Source: CAZUYC01 sp964624475
GTDB lineage: Bacteria > Myxococcota_A > UBA9160 > SMWR01
Length of the DNA: 64,000 nt
NCBI GenBank assembly: GCA_964624475.1
Contig: CAZUYC010000118.1
Coordinates: 25,143-89,142, forward strand
Direction of reading: 5' to 3'
Part shown: in pieces, positions 16,332 to 24,781 of the stretch
How positions within the stretch are numbered: position 1 is the first letter of the stretch
Layout: each line of letters begins with the position of its first letter
Notes under the pieces: generated by a model
Told to the model about the DNA's origin: nothing
Database searches by the model: none
Seen by the model: the letters and a program-made list of their open reading frames with translations, nothing else
Made by a program: the position numbers and the translations under genes

Positions 16332-17822
16332 CTACGGCTCAGGGGACGCGCTCGTGTCGCGATCCTCCGCGCCGGCGGCGGCGTCCGGCGCGGCGTCCTC
16401 GCCCTCCCGGGCTTCGGCGGCGCTCCCGCTCTCCTCGGGCTTCTCCACGAAGCGCGTGCGGAAGGCCTCGAGGCTCACCGGGAGGTACTCGCCGAGCACG
16501 GGATCGAGCTCGAAGACGGTCGGGTTCCCGGCCGCCTGCGCTGCGATGCCGCCGCCCTCGCGCACGACGCCGATGCGGACCTCGGCGAGGGTCGCCGCGG
16601 CGTCGTCGGCGCCGCGGACGACGAAGCTCGCGTTCGGCGGCTCGAGCCCGAGCCCGCGCAGCTCGGCCTCGCCCATCGAGTCCGCGAGGATCTCGCGCGC
16701 GCCGAGCCGCGCCAGCTCGTCCACGAGGGTGCGGATCCGCTCGGGGGCCATCGCCTCCGGCGCGGAGCTCCACTGCTCGTCCTCGCCGCGCGTGGCGGAG
16801 AGATCCAGCGTCGCCCCCGAGGCATCGCGGAGGACCATCTCGATCCGGCGCGCGTCGTCCGCGGCGAAGCGCGCCACGTCCTTGAAGCGCCAGGCGACGG
16901 GCTTTCGGGGGTAGTCGTCGATGCGGCTCCCCGGTATGCGAAAGAGCGCGGCTCCGCCGCTGCGCACGAGGCGATCGCCGCTACCGATCAGCTTGCCGAA
17001 GGCCAGGGCGACGCGACGCGGCTCGCCTCCCTCCTTCTCCGGAGCGAGCACGAGCTCGATCTCGAGCTCCGGGCGATCGAGGCCGCTCTCCGCGTCGGGG
17101 GGAGCCGCATCCTCGAAGCCCGTGGCGCGCAGGAACGAGAGGTTCGAGAGCGCGGTCTCGACCGTCGCGGCGTCGGCCTTTCCGGCCGCCGGCTCCAGGA
17201 GACGCCACTCCGCCCCCTCGCGCGCGAGCACCACGCCGCCGTCCGGCCAGCGCAGGGAGAGACCCTGGACGGCGTCCTCGGCGAAGTCGAGGATGCGCCT
17301 GTCGCGCAGCTCGTCGAGGCGCTTCGCGATCGAGCTCACCCGGTAGGTGGGGACGGCGTGCACGTCGGCCTTGCCGCCCACGGAGACGTAGGAGTTGCCG
17401 CCCATCGGCGTCTTGGCGCCGATCCGCAGCCGGAGCTCGCTCCCGGCGGCGCCGAAGGCGACCTCGCGGGCTCCCTCGCCGAGGCCGTAGACCTCCGGAG
17501 GCTGCGGGCTCGCGTAGCTGGCCTCGGCTGCGAGCTGCGCGAGCGCCGACGCGATTCCGTCGACCGCGAACGCGTCGGCCCGGAACTCGAGCGGCGCGAC
17601 GAGCCGCCAGGTCCCCTCCTTGCGCTCGAGCCGGGCCGAGTGGCCGTCGGCCGTGGTGAGCGCGATCCACTCGATCTGCTCGGCCTCGACGCCCGGGAAG
17701 AGGCGCTTGGCGGCCTCCTCGCTCGACTTGCGCGCCTCCTCGCCCTCGATCTCGTAGAACCAGACGAAGGCCCCGAGCGCTGCCGCGAGCAGGAAGAGGA
17801 GGCCCGTGACGCGGGGATTCAT
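16332..17822 (-). CDS. DUF4340 protein of a Gld-type ABC exporter operon
   Basis: A 496-residue protein with one N-terminal membrane anchor (GLLFLLAAALGAFVWFYEI, residues 7-25) and a large periplasmic region with repeated beta-rich DUF4340 motifs (RLERKEGTWRL, YGLGEGAREV). The C-terminal 30 residues are acidic and disordered. DUF4340 genes habitually follow a GldG-like gene, as here (13 bases between stop and start), so it is probably an accessory of the exporter. No transported substrate can be named. Confidence 0.86.
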   Translation of the reverse strand: MNPRVTGLLFLLAAALGAFVWFYEIEGEEARKSSEEAAKRLFPGVEAEQIEWIALTTADGHSARLERKEGTWRLVAPLEFRADAFAVDGIASALAQLAAEASYASPQPPEVYGLGEGAREVAFGAAGSELRLRIGAKTPMGGNSYVSVGGKADVHAVPTYRVSSIAKRLDELRDRRILDFAEDAVQGLSLRWPDGGVVLAREGAEWRLLEPAAGKADAATVETALSNLSFLRATGFEDAAPPDAESGLDRPELEIELVLAPEKEGGEPRRVALAFGKLIGSGDRLVRSGGAALFRIPGSRIDDYPRKPVAWRFKDVARFAADDARRIEMVLRDASGATLDLSATRGEDEQWSSAPEAMAPERIRTLVDELARLGAREILADSMGEAELRGLGLEPPNASFVVRGADDAAATLAEVRIGVVREGGGIAAQAAGNPTVFELDPVLGEYLPVSLEAFRTRFVEKPEESGSAAEAREGEDAAPDAAAGAEDRDTSASPEP

Positions 17823-17835
17823 CTCGGGTCGGCTC

Positions 17836-19479
17836 CTAGCGCGACGGCGCGCGGCGCCGGGCCCACCAGACGAGGACGCCGGCGATCGCGATCGCCTCGG
17901 GCAGCACGAAGAGCGAGAGCGAGCGGACCTGGAGGAACTGGTCCGCCGAGAGCTCGAAGCGCGAGGCGCGCGAGCGCACCGGGCGGATCGAGATCGCCTC
18001 GACGTCCCCCATCAGCCAGTTCACCGTGTTCACGAAGAGGTCGCGGTTGCGATAGGCCTCGATCAGCTCGTTCGAGGCGAAGTCCGAGTCGCCGAAGACG
18101 GCGATCCGCGCCTCCTTCCCGTCCTTCGCCGCCGCCTCCCCGGCGCCCTCGCCCTCCGCCGGCTCCGCCGAGGCGGCCTCGGCCTCCTCCGGGGGCTCGC
18201 CCGCGGGCGCGAGGCGCAGCGTGCCGGCCACCGCCAACGAGACCGGGCCGCGCAGGTCGGAGTCGCCGAGCTCGGCGGCTCCCTCGCCGAAGAAGCGCTC
18301 GAGGTCCGTCTCGGCCCAGGAGGCGTCGCCGGTAAAGACGAGCTCCGTGAGGCTCGCCTGGCCGTCGCCGGCGCTGCGCACGCTGCGGGCGGTGTTGAAG
18401 ATCGTCGTGTCCTTCAGGCCCTTCGTGATCTCGTGCGACTCGGCGTAGCGGCCCGCGAAGGGCGTGGTGGCGCGCCCGAAGAGCGCGAGCTCGCGGTCGA
18501 CCACGATGTCGTCGCCGAGCAGCACGCCCCAGGCGCGTACGTCGTCCACGAGGTCCGTCTGGGCGCGCGGGTCGAGCAGCGCGAAGACGGCGCCGCCGCC
18601 CTCCAGGTACTTGCGCAGCGCCTGGCGCTCCTCGGAGAGCAGCGGCCGCGTCGCCCCCGGGATCACCACCACGTCGGCGTCCGCGGGGACCTCGCCCTTC
18701 GCGGCCAGCAGCAGCTTCTCCACCCGGTAGTTCTCGTTGCGCAGCGCGTCGGCGGCGCGCTCGTAGCCGTTCTTCGCGGCGCCCGCCTCGCCCTGGATCG
18801 CGTGCTCGTTGTGGCCCTCGAGGAAGTAGACCGTCTTCTCGCCGGTGCGCGAGAGCTTCACCATGGCGTTGGTGACGTTCTCCTCCGTCACCTCGGAGAC
18901 CTCGACGGACTCGCCGCCGAGCGCGATGTGCACCACGCCGTTGCCGAGCTTCTCCGGCGTGATCTCGTAGCGCGCGAGCAGCTCGGGGCGCTCGTTCGGG
19001 TCGACGTAGCTCACCTTGAAGCGCGGGCTCGCGTAGGCGTAGCGGTCGAGGAGCTCGCGCGCCGGCCCCGCGTCGAGCGGCGCGTAGAAGGCGACGACCT
19101 CGACGTCGTCTTCCTGACCCGCGAGGAGCTTCTGGCTCTGGTCGGAGAGCGAGTGCACGCCGGCCTCGCTCCAGTCGAAGCGCCAGTGGTAGCGGGTGGA
19201 GAGGAAGCCGAGGAAGCCGAGGATCACGAGCACGAGAGCGGTGCTCACGATCGCGCTCGTGCCGTACTTCCCGGCGCGGCGCGCCTCGCCCGAGCTCATC
19301 CGCTCGCGCAGGGCATCGAGGTTCAGCGCCGCGGCGGAGACGAGCAACACGACGCCCGCGATGAGGTTTGCTCCCACCCAGAGCGGATCGAGGCCCGCAC
19401 CGAGAAGGCCGAGCCCGAAGTGGAGGATCGCGAAGACGAGGCCGACGAGGCCGAGCGCCGCGAGCAGCGAGGACGTCAC
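17836..19479 (-). CDS. GldG-like ABC transporter accessory membrane protein
   Basis: A 547-residue protein with membrane segments at about 5-25, 31-50 and 78-95, a long periplasmic GldG-type domain (SLSDQSQKLLAGQEDDVEVVAF, shortened in use; then VVVIPGATRPLLSEER and FALLDPRAQTDL), and a last membrane helix at about 520-540 before a basic tail. An acidic Ala/Glu-rich linker sits at about 408-445. It starts with GTG preceded by AGGAGG. In gliding bacteroidetes GldA, GldF and GldG form an ABC complex; here the same trio plus DUF4340 occurs, as in many non-gliding bacteria. Confidence 0.88.
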   Translation of the reverse strand: MTSSLLAALGLVGLVFAILHFGLGLLGAGLDPLWVGANLIAGVVLLVSAAALNLDALRERMSSGEARRAGKYGTSAIVSTALVLVILGFLGFLSTRYHWRFDWSEAGVHSLSDQSQKLLAGQEDDVEVVAFYAPLDAGPARELLDRYAYASPRFKVSYVDPNERPELLARYEITPEKLGNGVVHIALGGESVEVSEVTEENVTNAMVKLSRTGEKTVYFLEGHNEHAIQGEAGAAKNGYERAADALRNENYRVEKLLLAAKGEVPADADVVVIPGATRPLLSEERQALRKYLEGGGAVFALLDPRAQTDLVDDVRAWGVLLGDDIVVDRELALFGRATTPFAGRYAESHEITKGLKDTTIFNTARSVRSAGDGQASLTELVFTGDASWAETDLERFFGEGAAELGDSDLRGPVSLAVAGTLRLAPAGEPPEEAEAASAEPAEGEGAGEAAAKDGKEARIAVFGDSDFASNELIEAYRNRDLFVNTVNWLMGDVEAISIRPVRSRASRFELSADQFLQVRSLSLFVLPEAIAIAGVLVWWARRRAPSR

Positions 19480-19489
19480 GGCATGCCTC

Positions 19490-20272
19490 CTAGCGCCACC
19501 GCACCGACTCGACCGATGCCTTGGTGAGCACGAGGAAGCCCGCGATCATCACCGCGAAGTAGGCGAGGTGCCGGGTGTCGACGAGCCCCTTCACGAGCTC
19601 CTCGAGGTGCGTCTCGGTGGAGAGCCAGCGCAGCGCTTCGCCGGCCCCCCCGGTGCCCGCCACGTCGAGGTCGGAGATCGCGGGCAGGATGAGCAGGATC
19701 AGGAGCACCACGAAGGTGAGCAGGAAGGCGACCATCTGGCTGCGCGTGAGCGACGAGGCGAAGGCGCCGATCGCGACGTAGGTGAGGCCCACGAGCACCA
19801 CTCCGAGGAGGCCCGAGAGGGTCACGAGCAGCTCGGGGTCGCCGTAGGCGAAGAGCAGCGCGGGGAAGGCGCCGACGATCGCGCCTAGCACCAGCACGAA
19901 GAGGGCGCCGGCCAGGAACTTGCCGAGCACGATGTCCCAGATCGTGAGCGGGCTGGTGAGCAGGAGCTCCTGCGTGCCGTTGGTCTTCTCCGCCGCGAAG
20001 AGCCCCATCGTGACGCCCGGGATCAGGAAGAGCAGCACCACGGCCATCGAGTGGTAGAACTGCCCGATCAGGTGCTCGTTGAGGTTCAGCTCGGAGAGCT
20101 GGTCGAAGGCCTGGAAGCTCTGGAGCCGGAAGATCCACTCGTTGAAGGCGGCGAGCGTCACGATGAAGAAGAGCCCCGCGAGCACCGAGAAGAGGGAGAG
20201 CACGCCGTAGGCCACCGGCGAGACGAAGAGCCCCCGCAGCTCGCGTCCTGCGACGTTCGCGACGTGCCTCAT
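19490..20272 (-). CDS. ABC exporter permease, GldF/ABC-2 type
   Basis: A 260-residue integral membrane protein with six hydrophobic segments, beginning with a basic N-terminus (RHVANVAGRELRGLF) and ending in a helix near MIAGFLVL. The conserved AAEKTNGTQELLLTSPL loop matches ABC-2 permeases of the GldF group. It overlaps the ATPase gene by four bases (ATGA) and is followed by the GldG-like gene, so it is the membrane partner of this operon. Confidence 0.9.
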   Translation of the reverse strand: MRHVANVAGRELRGLFVSPVAYGVLSLFSVLAGLFFIVTLAAFNEWIFRLQSFQAFDQLSELNLNEHLIGQFYHSMAVVLLFLIPGVTMGLFAAEKTNGTQELLLTSPLTIWDIVLGKFLAGALFVLVLGAIVGAFPALLFAYGDPELLVTLSGLLGVVLVGLTYVAIGAFASSLTRSQMVAFLLTFVVLLILLILPAISDLDVAGTGGAGEALRWLSTETHLEELVKGLVDTRHLAYFAVMIAGFLVLTKASVESVRWR

Positions 20273-21027
20273 TGCGCGGCCTCCACCGTCTCGGCCACGA
20301 CGTCGCGCGCGGTCTCGCGGGCGAAGATCTCGTCGAGGCTGCGCCCGCCCCGGGTGAGCTCGGCGAGGGGGGCGTCCACCACCTTGCGGCCGTCGTTCAT
20401 CAGGATGACGCGCCGGCAGATCGCCTCCACCTCGGGGAGGATGTGCGTGGAGAGGATCACGGTGTGCTGCGGCTCTCCCTCGCGCGGCGCGGCCAGGTCG
20501 CGGATCAGGTTGCGGATCTCGCGCACCTGGAGCGGGTCGAGCCCCACCGTGGGCTCGTCGAGGATGAGCACCTGCGGGTCGTGGACGATCGCCTGGGCGA
20601 GGCCGACGCGCTGGCGGTAGCCCTTCGAGAGCGTGCCGATCACCTGCGGGGCCACGTGGGCGAGCCCGCAGCGCTCGAGGGCGCGGTCCACCGACACCCG
20701 CCGGGCGCGCCGCGGGACGTCCTTGATGCGCGCCACGTAGTCGAGGTACGAGCGCACGGTCATCTCGGGATAGAGCGGTAGGACCTCGGGCAGGTAGCCG
20801 ATCGCCCGGCGCGCCGCGAGGGGATCGGAGAAGATGTCGTGCCCGGCGATCACCGCGGTGCCGTCCGTGGGCGGCAGGAAGCCGGTGAGCAGGCGCATGG
20901 TCGTGGTCTTGCCCGCGCCGTTCGGTCCGAGGAAGCCCACCACCTCGCCCCGGCCCACCTGGAACGAGACGTCGTGCACGGCCACCACGTCGCCATAGCG
21001 CTTCGAGAGATGGCGCGCCTCGATCAT
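20269..21027 (-). CDS. ABC transporter ATP-binding protein, GldA-like
   Basis: A 252-residue ATPase with Walker A GPNGAGKTTT, signature LSKGYRQRVGLAQ, Walker B VLILDEPTVGLDP and the H-loop STHILPE. The C-terminal LDEIFARETARD segment matches the GldA/ABC-2 exporter group. ATG 21027 has a GGAGGT ribosome site and gives the standard N-terminus MIEARHLSKRYGD; the longer open frame upstream has no such signal. It is the first gene of the exporter operon and has a clear promoter (21160-21188). Confidence 0.93.
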   Translation of the reverse strand: MIEARHLSKRYGDVVAVHDVSFQVGRGEVVGFLGPNGAGKTTTMRLLTGFLPPTDGTAVIAGHDIFSDPLAARRAIGYLPEVLPLYPEMTVRSYLDYVARIKDVPRRARRVSVDRALERCGLAHVAPQVIGTLSKGYRQRVGLAQAIVHDPQVLILDEPTVGLDPLQVREIRNLIRDLAAPREGEPQHTVILSTHILPEVEAICRRVILMNDGRKVVDAPLAELTRGGRSLDEIFARETARDVVAETVEAAQ

Positions 21028-21159
21028 CGGACCTCCGCCCCGGCTTCCTGGCCCAGCGCGCCCGGCAGCGAGAGACCGCGGGGCTCGCGCAGCGGATCGG
21101 CCGTGGAAGCGCCCGGCAGCGAACTCGGTCGCTCGACCAGGGGGTTTTTCGGGATGCGC

Positions 21160-21188
21160 AACATAAGAGACCCCCCCGCCGCGGTCAA
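21160..21188 (-). promoter_or_regulatory. Sigma-70-type promoter of the ABC exporter operon
   Basis: On the minus strand, TTGACC at 21188-21183 and TATGTT at 21165-21160 are separated by 17 bases. Transcription would start near 21153, giving a leader of about 125 bases before the ATG at 21027. The leader shows no terminator-like structure. Confidence 0.68.
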
Positions 21189-21252
21189 CTCGCAGCGCCC
21201 CCCCCAACGACACCGGGCCGGAGCGACCGGTTCCCGAGCCGGTGGCGTCCGG

Positions 21253-21436
21253 CTAGCCCGCATATCTCACCAGGGCGCTGAGCTTGGCGGCGCAGATGCC
21301 TGTCCTGGCACGAGATCGCGACCGAGGGAAGCGGAGGCGTAGCCGACGCTACGTCGAGCACCCGCAGGGAGCGATCTCGTACCAGGGCGGGCAGATGCGT
21401 CGCCAAAGTCACGCCCTGGTGAGATATGCGGGCTAG
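21253..21436. repeat. Family C nested palindrome, full-length (184 bases)
   Basis: Outer arms 21253-21277 and 21412-21436 are perfect 25-base inverted repeats beginning CTAGCCCGCATATCTCACC. Inside are a second inverted pair (ACGAGATCGC near 21308 and GCGATCTCGT near 21381) and an apical hairpin CGTAGC-CGAC-GCTACG. The element fills the gap between the ABC operon promoter region and the kinase gene and ends ten bases before the kinase start codon. There is no coding potential or transposase. Confidence 0.93.
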
Positions 21437-21445
21437 GCTCGCGGC

Positions 21446-23005
21446 ATGCGCGGGTCCCTGCGCGCACCCGCGGTCCGCTGGCTGGCTCTCGCCGGCCCTC
21501 CCCCGGAGGCGATCGCTGCGGCGCTGCTCGGCCTGCCCGGCGCCGACGCGAAGCTCGAGCCGATGGCGAAGCCCGGCGAGGAGCGCGGCGGACCGCGATC
21601 GATGCGCGCGCTGGTGGGCTCGGGGGAGGTCCTCTTCGCGAAGGTCTTTCCGGCCCGCCCGCCGCGGCGGCGCGTCCTGCATGCCCTGGCCCGCTGTCTT
21701 CGCCTCGACGCGGCGCACCGCGAGTGGCGCGCGCTGCGGCGGCTCGAAGCCCTGGGCGCCCCGGTGCCGCCGCCGCGCGCGATGGGGCAGCTGCGCGGGG
21801 GCGATCGCCTGCTCGTGACCGCCTTCTGCCCGGGTCCGACCCTCGCGACCGCGCTCGCCGCGGGCGCGCAGGGCCGCGTGCTCGCGACGGCGGTCGGCGC
21901 GGCGATCGCGCGCCTGCACGGCGCGGGATACGTGCACGGGCGTCTCCACGCGGGAACCATAATCCTCGCGGACGGCGGCCCCGTGCTCGTGAACCTGCGT
22001 TCGGCGCGCCGCTCGCGGAGCCGCGGGGGGCGCCGCCGCGACCTGGCCGCGCTCGAGGACTCGGTCGCGCGACGGCTCCGGCTCGTGGACCGCGTGCGCC
22101 TGCGCGCCGAGGCGCTCGGCCTGCGTCGGCCCTTCGACGCCGGCGCGCGCCGGGCTCTGGGTGCCGTGGCTCGCCTCGCTCGGGCGCGCGGACTCGCGCG
22201 AGCGCGTGCCCGCATGCGGCGCGCGCGCAGGCCCGGGCGGTGCAGCACCGTCGCCCGCGTGGGTGGGCTCCGCGGCCTGCGCGATCCCGCGCTCGCGCCG
22301 GAAGCGCTCGCCCTGGCCGTGGCGACCGCTCCCGGGCTCGGCGTCGCGCACCGGCGTGTGCGCTTCTCCGAGGCGGGCGGGCGCCGGCTCGTGGTGAAGG
22401 AGTTCGCGACGGGCCTGCGCGGGGCGACCCTGGATCTCGCGCGTGGCTCGCCGGCCCGCCGCGCCTGGCTCGCGGGCCGTGGCCTGGCCGAGCTCGGCAT
22501 CGGCGCCGCGGCCCCCCTCGCGTTCCTCGAGCGCCGCCGCTTCGGCCTCCCCTTCGCCTCGCTGCTGGTCCAGGAGGATCTCTGCCCCGCCCTCGCCGCC
22601 GACTCCCCGAGTCCCGAGGCGAGCGGACCCGAGCGGATCGACGCACTCGCGCGACTGGCCCTCTCCCTGCACGCGGCCGGGGCTGCGCACCGCGACTTCA
22701 CGGCGGGAAACGTGCTGCTGGCGCGCGATGCGCGCGGGCTCTCGGCGCGCCTCGTCGACCTCGAGGACGCGCGCATCCCGCGCCGCCTCGGCGACCGGGC
22801 CCGCGCGCGCGGGCTCGCGCAGATGAACGCCTCGCTCCCGGACTGGATCCCCGCCGCGCTGCGCCGCCGGGCCTTCCGCCGCTACGCGACGTGGCTCCCC
22901 TTCCGCGCCCCGCGCGGGCGCGTCCTCGCGCGCATCGTCTCCGAGAGCCTCGCGCGCCGGCACCACTGGAGCGGTCGCGGCTGCGTCAGGACGCGGAGAT
23001 CGTGA
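21446..23005 (+). CDS. Tandem kinase-like protein (WaaP/Kdo-kinase type), pseudokinase plus kinase
   Basis: A 519-residue protein with two successive lipopolysaccharide-kinase-like domains. The N-terminal domain (about 55-260) keeps a VLFAKVF lysine (66) but its catalytic loop reads HGRLHAGT (164-171) where HxDxxxxN is expected, and the metal site reads LVNLRSA: Asp to Arg, Asn to Thr and Asp to Asn, so it should be inactive. The C-terminal domain (about 300-500) is intact: LVVKEF (Lys 318), HRDFTAGN (415-422) and VDLEDAR (438-441). Relatives phosphorylate Kdo or heptose of lipid A core. The 3' end overlaps a convergent small gene by 20 bases. Confidence 0.82.
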   Translation: MRGSLRAPAVRWLALAGPPPEAIAAALLGLPGADAKLEPMAKPGEERGGPRSMRALVGSGEVLFAKVFPARPPRRRVLHALARCLRLDAAHREWRALRRLEALGAPVPPPRAMGQLRGGDRLLVTAFCPGPTLATALAAGAQGRVLATAVGAAIARLHGAGYVHGRLHAGTIILADGGPVLVNLRSARRSRSRGGRRRDLAALEDSVARRLRLVDRVRLRAEALGLRRPFDAGARRALGAVARLARARGLARARARMRRARRPGRCSTVARVGGLRGLRDPALAPEALALAVATAPGLGVAHRRVRFSEAGGRRLVVKEFATGLRGATLDLARGSPARRAWLAGRGLAELGIGAAAPLAFLERRRFGLPFASLLVQEDLCPALAADSPSPEASGPERIDALARLALSLHAAGAAHRDFTAGNVLLARDARGLSARLVDLEDARIPRRLGDRARARGLAQMNASLPDWIPAALRRRAFRRYATWLPFRAPRGRVLARIVSESLARRHHWSGRGCVRTRRS

Positions 23006-23294
23006 TCCAGCGGAAGGAGCTCGAGGAGCCCGGGATGCGCCCGCCCTTGCCGACCGCGTAGCTCAGGGTCTTGCCGGAACGCGACCCCGAGATGATCTCC
23101 TTGAAGGCTTCGATCTTGTGCTCCGGGTCCTCGGGGTTGAGGCCGTGGAAGACGATCTCCACCTGCGGGCGGACGTCGAGCACGTTCAGCACGAGCGTCG
23201 CCAGCGTGAAGAGCTTCCCGATCCCCTCCACGGCTTCGACGGAGAAGCGCGGCACCACCACCTGCGAGAGCTCGAACCCGTACTCGAGGCGCAT
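22986..23294 (-). CDS. Small conserved-looking protein, unknown function
   Basis: A 102-residue protein beginning MRLEYGFELSQVVVPRFSVE, with a hydrophobic centre (LFTLATLVLNVLDV) and a positively charged C-terminal half (FKEIISGSRSGKTLSYAVGK). I do not recognise the family. ATG 23294 has a good ribosome site (GGGGAGGG). Its last 20 bases overlap the 3' end of the kinase gene on the opposite strand. Confidence 0.6.
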   Translation of the reverse strand: MRLEYGFELSQVVVPRFSVEAVEGIGKLFTLATLVLNVLDVRPQVEIVFHGLNPEDPEHKIEAFKEIISGSRSGKTLSYAVGKGGRIPGSSSSFRWITISAS

Positions 23295-23370
23295 CTCGAC
23301 CCTCCCCTGACGGATGGGCGCCGCGGAGTCGCGTCACCCCAGGCCGAGCCGGCCCGGCGAACGGCAAGTC

Positions 23371-23535
23371 TAGGGCAAGCGCCCGAAGGGCGCGCGCAGC
23401 GAGCCGCAGGCGAGCGGAGTTCATCGGGCTAGGGCAAGCGCCCGAAGGGCGCGCGCAGCGAGCCGCAGGCGAGCGGAGTTCATCGGGCTGGGGCAAGCGC
23501 CCGAAGGGCGCGCGCACCGCAGGCGAGCGGAGTGC
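23371..23535 (+). repeat. Family A tandem array, three 59-base units
   Basis: Units start at 23371, 23430 and 23489 (period 59). Each has TAGGGCAAGCGCCCGAAGGG with a GCGCCC-GAA-GGGCGC hairpin, then the core GCAGCGAGCCGCAGGCGAGC and GGAGTTCATCGGGC. The third unit has lost six bases of the core and its end is replaced by GGAGTGCGGGCCCC. The array fills most of the 267-base gap between the small gene and the MshEN gene. Confidence 0.92.
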
Positions 23536-23561
23536 GGGCCCCCGCCAGGCGCCGCTAGGCG

Positions 23562-24593
23562 CTACTCGGCACCTTCCCGCGCGGCGATCTCGCCGAGCCG
23601 CTGCACGAACTCTTCCCGGCTGATGACGCCCTTCTCCACGAGGAGCTGCGAGAGCGCCCGCAGGATGATGCGCGGGTCGAGCGAGTCCGGGCGCACGCGT
23701 CGCGGGCCGGCCGGCGTGGGCGACGTCTCGCAAGAGAGGTCCCAGTCGGCCTCCGGCACCTCGCTCTCGTCGTCGACCTCGAGCTCGGGGTCGGCGCCAG
23801 GGCCGGGGTCCGCGAGGTCGGGCGCCGTGTCGGCGTCCCCGAGCTCGTCCGCCCAGAGGGCCTCGTCGGACTCGTCCGACGCCAGCGAATCCGGGGGCTC
23901 CGGGTCGAGCTCCGCGCCGAGATCGAGGCCAAGCTCGGAGCCGGGAGCGAAGTCGAAGCTCGCCTCGCGATCCGGGTCGGCCAGCGGGTCGGGCTCGGGA
24001 TGGGGCGGCGGGGCGAGCTCGGAGTGGGCCTGCGGGGCGGGCAGGGCCTCGTCCTCGGCCGCCGTCGCAGCGTCCGCGGGAGCGGCGGGCGCCGGCCGCG
24101 GGGCGGGCGCACCGGGGGCGTCCCACTCGAAGAGCTCGCCGGTGAGCGACGTCCAGTGGTAGTGCCGCTGGAGCGCCTCTTCGAGCTCCGTCGGGCCCAC
24201 CAGCACCGCGCGCAGGCGATGCCCCGAAGCGCTCGCGAGCTCGCCCTGCGCCTCGGCGTCGGACGGATCCTCCATCGCGACGAAGAGCACGCGTTCGCCC
24301 GCTTCCTGCTTGAAGAAGAGCGGCAGGCAGCGGTGCTTCTCCGCCAGCTCGACGCCGACGCACTCGAGGACGTCGGGGCTCACGCGCTTGCCGCGGATCC
24401 GCGCCACCGGGAGCTTGAGCTGGCCTGCCAGCGTGCGGATCAGCGTCTCCTCGTCGACGAAGCCGAGGCGCACCAGCGTCATGCCGAGCTTCGCCCCGCT
24501 GTCCTGCTGGTCGGCGAGGGCCGCCGCGAGCTGGTCGGGGTGCAGGAGCCCCCGGTTCACCAGGATCTGGCCGAGCTTGAGCCTTCCCGCCAC
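23562..24593 (-). CDS. MshEN-domain protein without ATPase
   Basis: A 343-residue protein. Residues 1-145 are an MshEN (GspE N-terminal) module with two repeat motifs, KLGQILVNRGLLHPDQLAAA at 6-25 and KLGMTLVRLGFVDEETLIRT at 35-54, the pattern that binds cyclic di-GMP in MshE. The middle (about 150-300) is acidic and low-complexity. The C-terminal 40 residues (LSQLLVEKGVISREEFVQRL) form another short helical motif of the same style. There is no Walker A or secretion ATPase domain, so it may be a free-standing sensor or adaptor. It starts with GTG after a GGGGAGAAG site. Confidence 0.82.
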   Translation of the reverse strand: MAGRLKLGQILVNRGLLHPDQLAAALADQQDSGAKLGMTLVRLGFVDEETLIRTLAGQLKLPVARIRGKRVSPDVLECVGVELAEKHRCLPLFFKQEAGERVLFVAMEDPSDAEAQGELASASGHRLRAVLVGPTELEEALQRHYHWTSLTGELFEWDAPGAPAPRPAPAAPADAATAAEDEALPAPQAHSELAPPPHPEPDPLADPDREASFDFAPGSELGLDLGAELDPEPPDSLASDESDEALWADELGDADTAPDLADPGPGADPELEVDDESEVPEADWDLSCETSPTPAGPRRVRPDSLDPRIILRALSQLLVEKGVISREEFVQRLGEIAAREGAE

Positions 24594-24714
24594 GCGCGCT
24601 TCTCCCCGGTCGTTCTTCGGCCCGCCCGGGTGGCGACCTTACGCTGAAGATCCTGGGCGACGTCCCTCCGGGGGGAGCCCGCGCGCAGCTGGCGGGTCGA
24701 TTTCCCTCGAGCGA

Positions 24715-24780
24715 TCCGAGCCGCGAAGCACGGACGATTCGAACCCACGCGCAGCGCGTGCGGCTCGCGGGGGTGCTTCC
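24715..24780 (-). other. tRNA-like remnant next to the HEPN pseudogene
   Basis: On the minus strand, GAAGCAC and GTGCTTC form a perfect seven-base acceptor-like stem about 50 bases apart, and TTCGAAT sits in the T-loop position, 12 bases before the 3' strand. The T-stem is mismatched, D and anticodon arms are missing, and CCA is absent. It could be a decayed tRNA 3' end (a former integration site) or chance. The surrounding 24594-24781 gap holds nothing else I recognise. Confidence 0.25.
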
Positions 24781-24781
24781 C

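Noticed and set aside
23371..23535. CRISPR array
   Set aside because: The units are contiguous 59-base tandem copies with no unique spacers, and no cas genes are in the window.
24715..24780. Functional tRNA gene
   Set aside because: Only an acceptor-like stem and T-loop motif are present; T-stem mismatches, missing D and anticodon arms and no CCA rule out a working tRNA.
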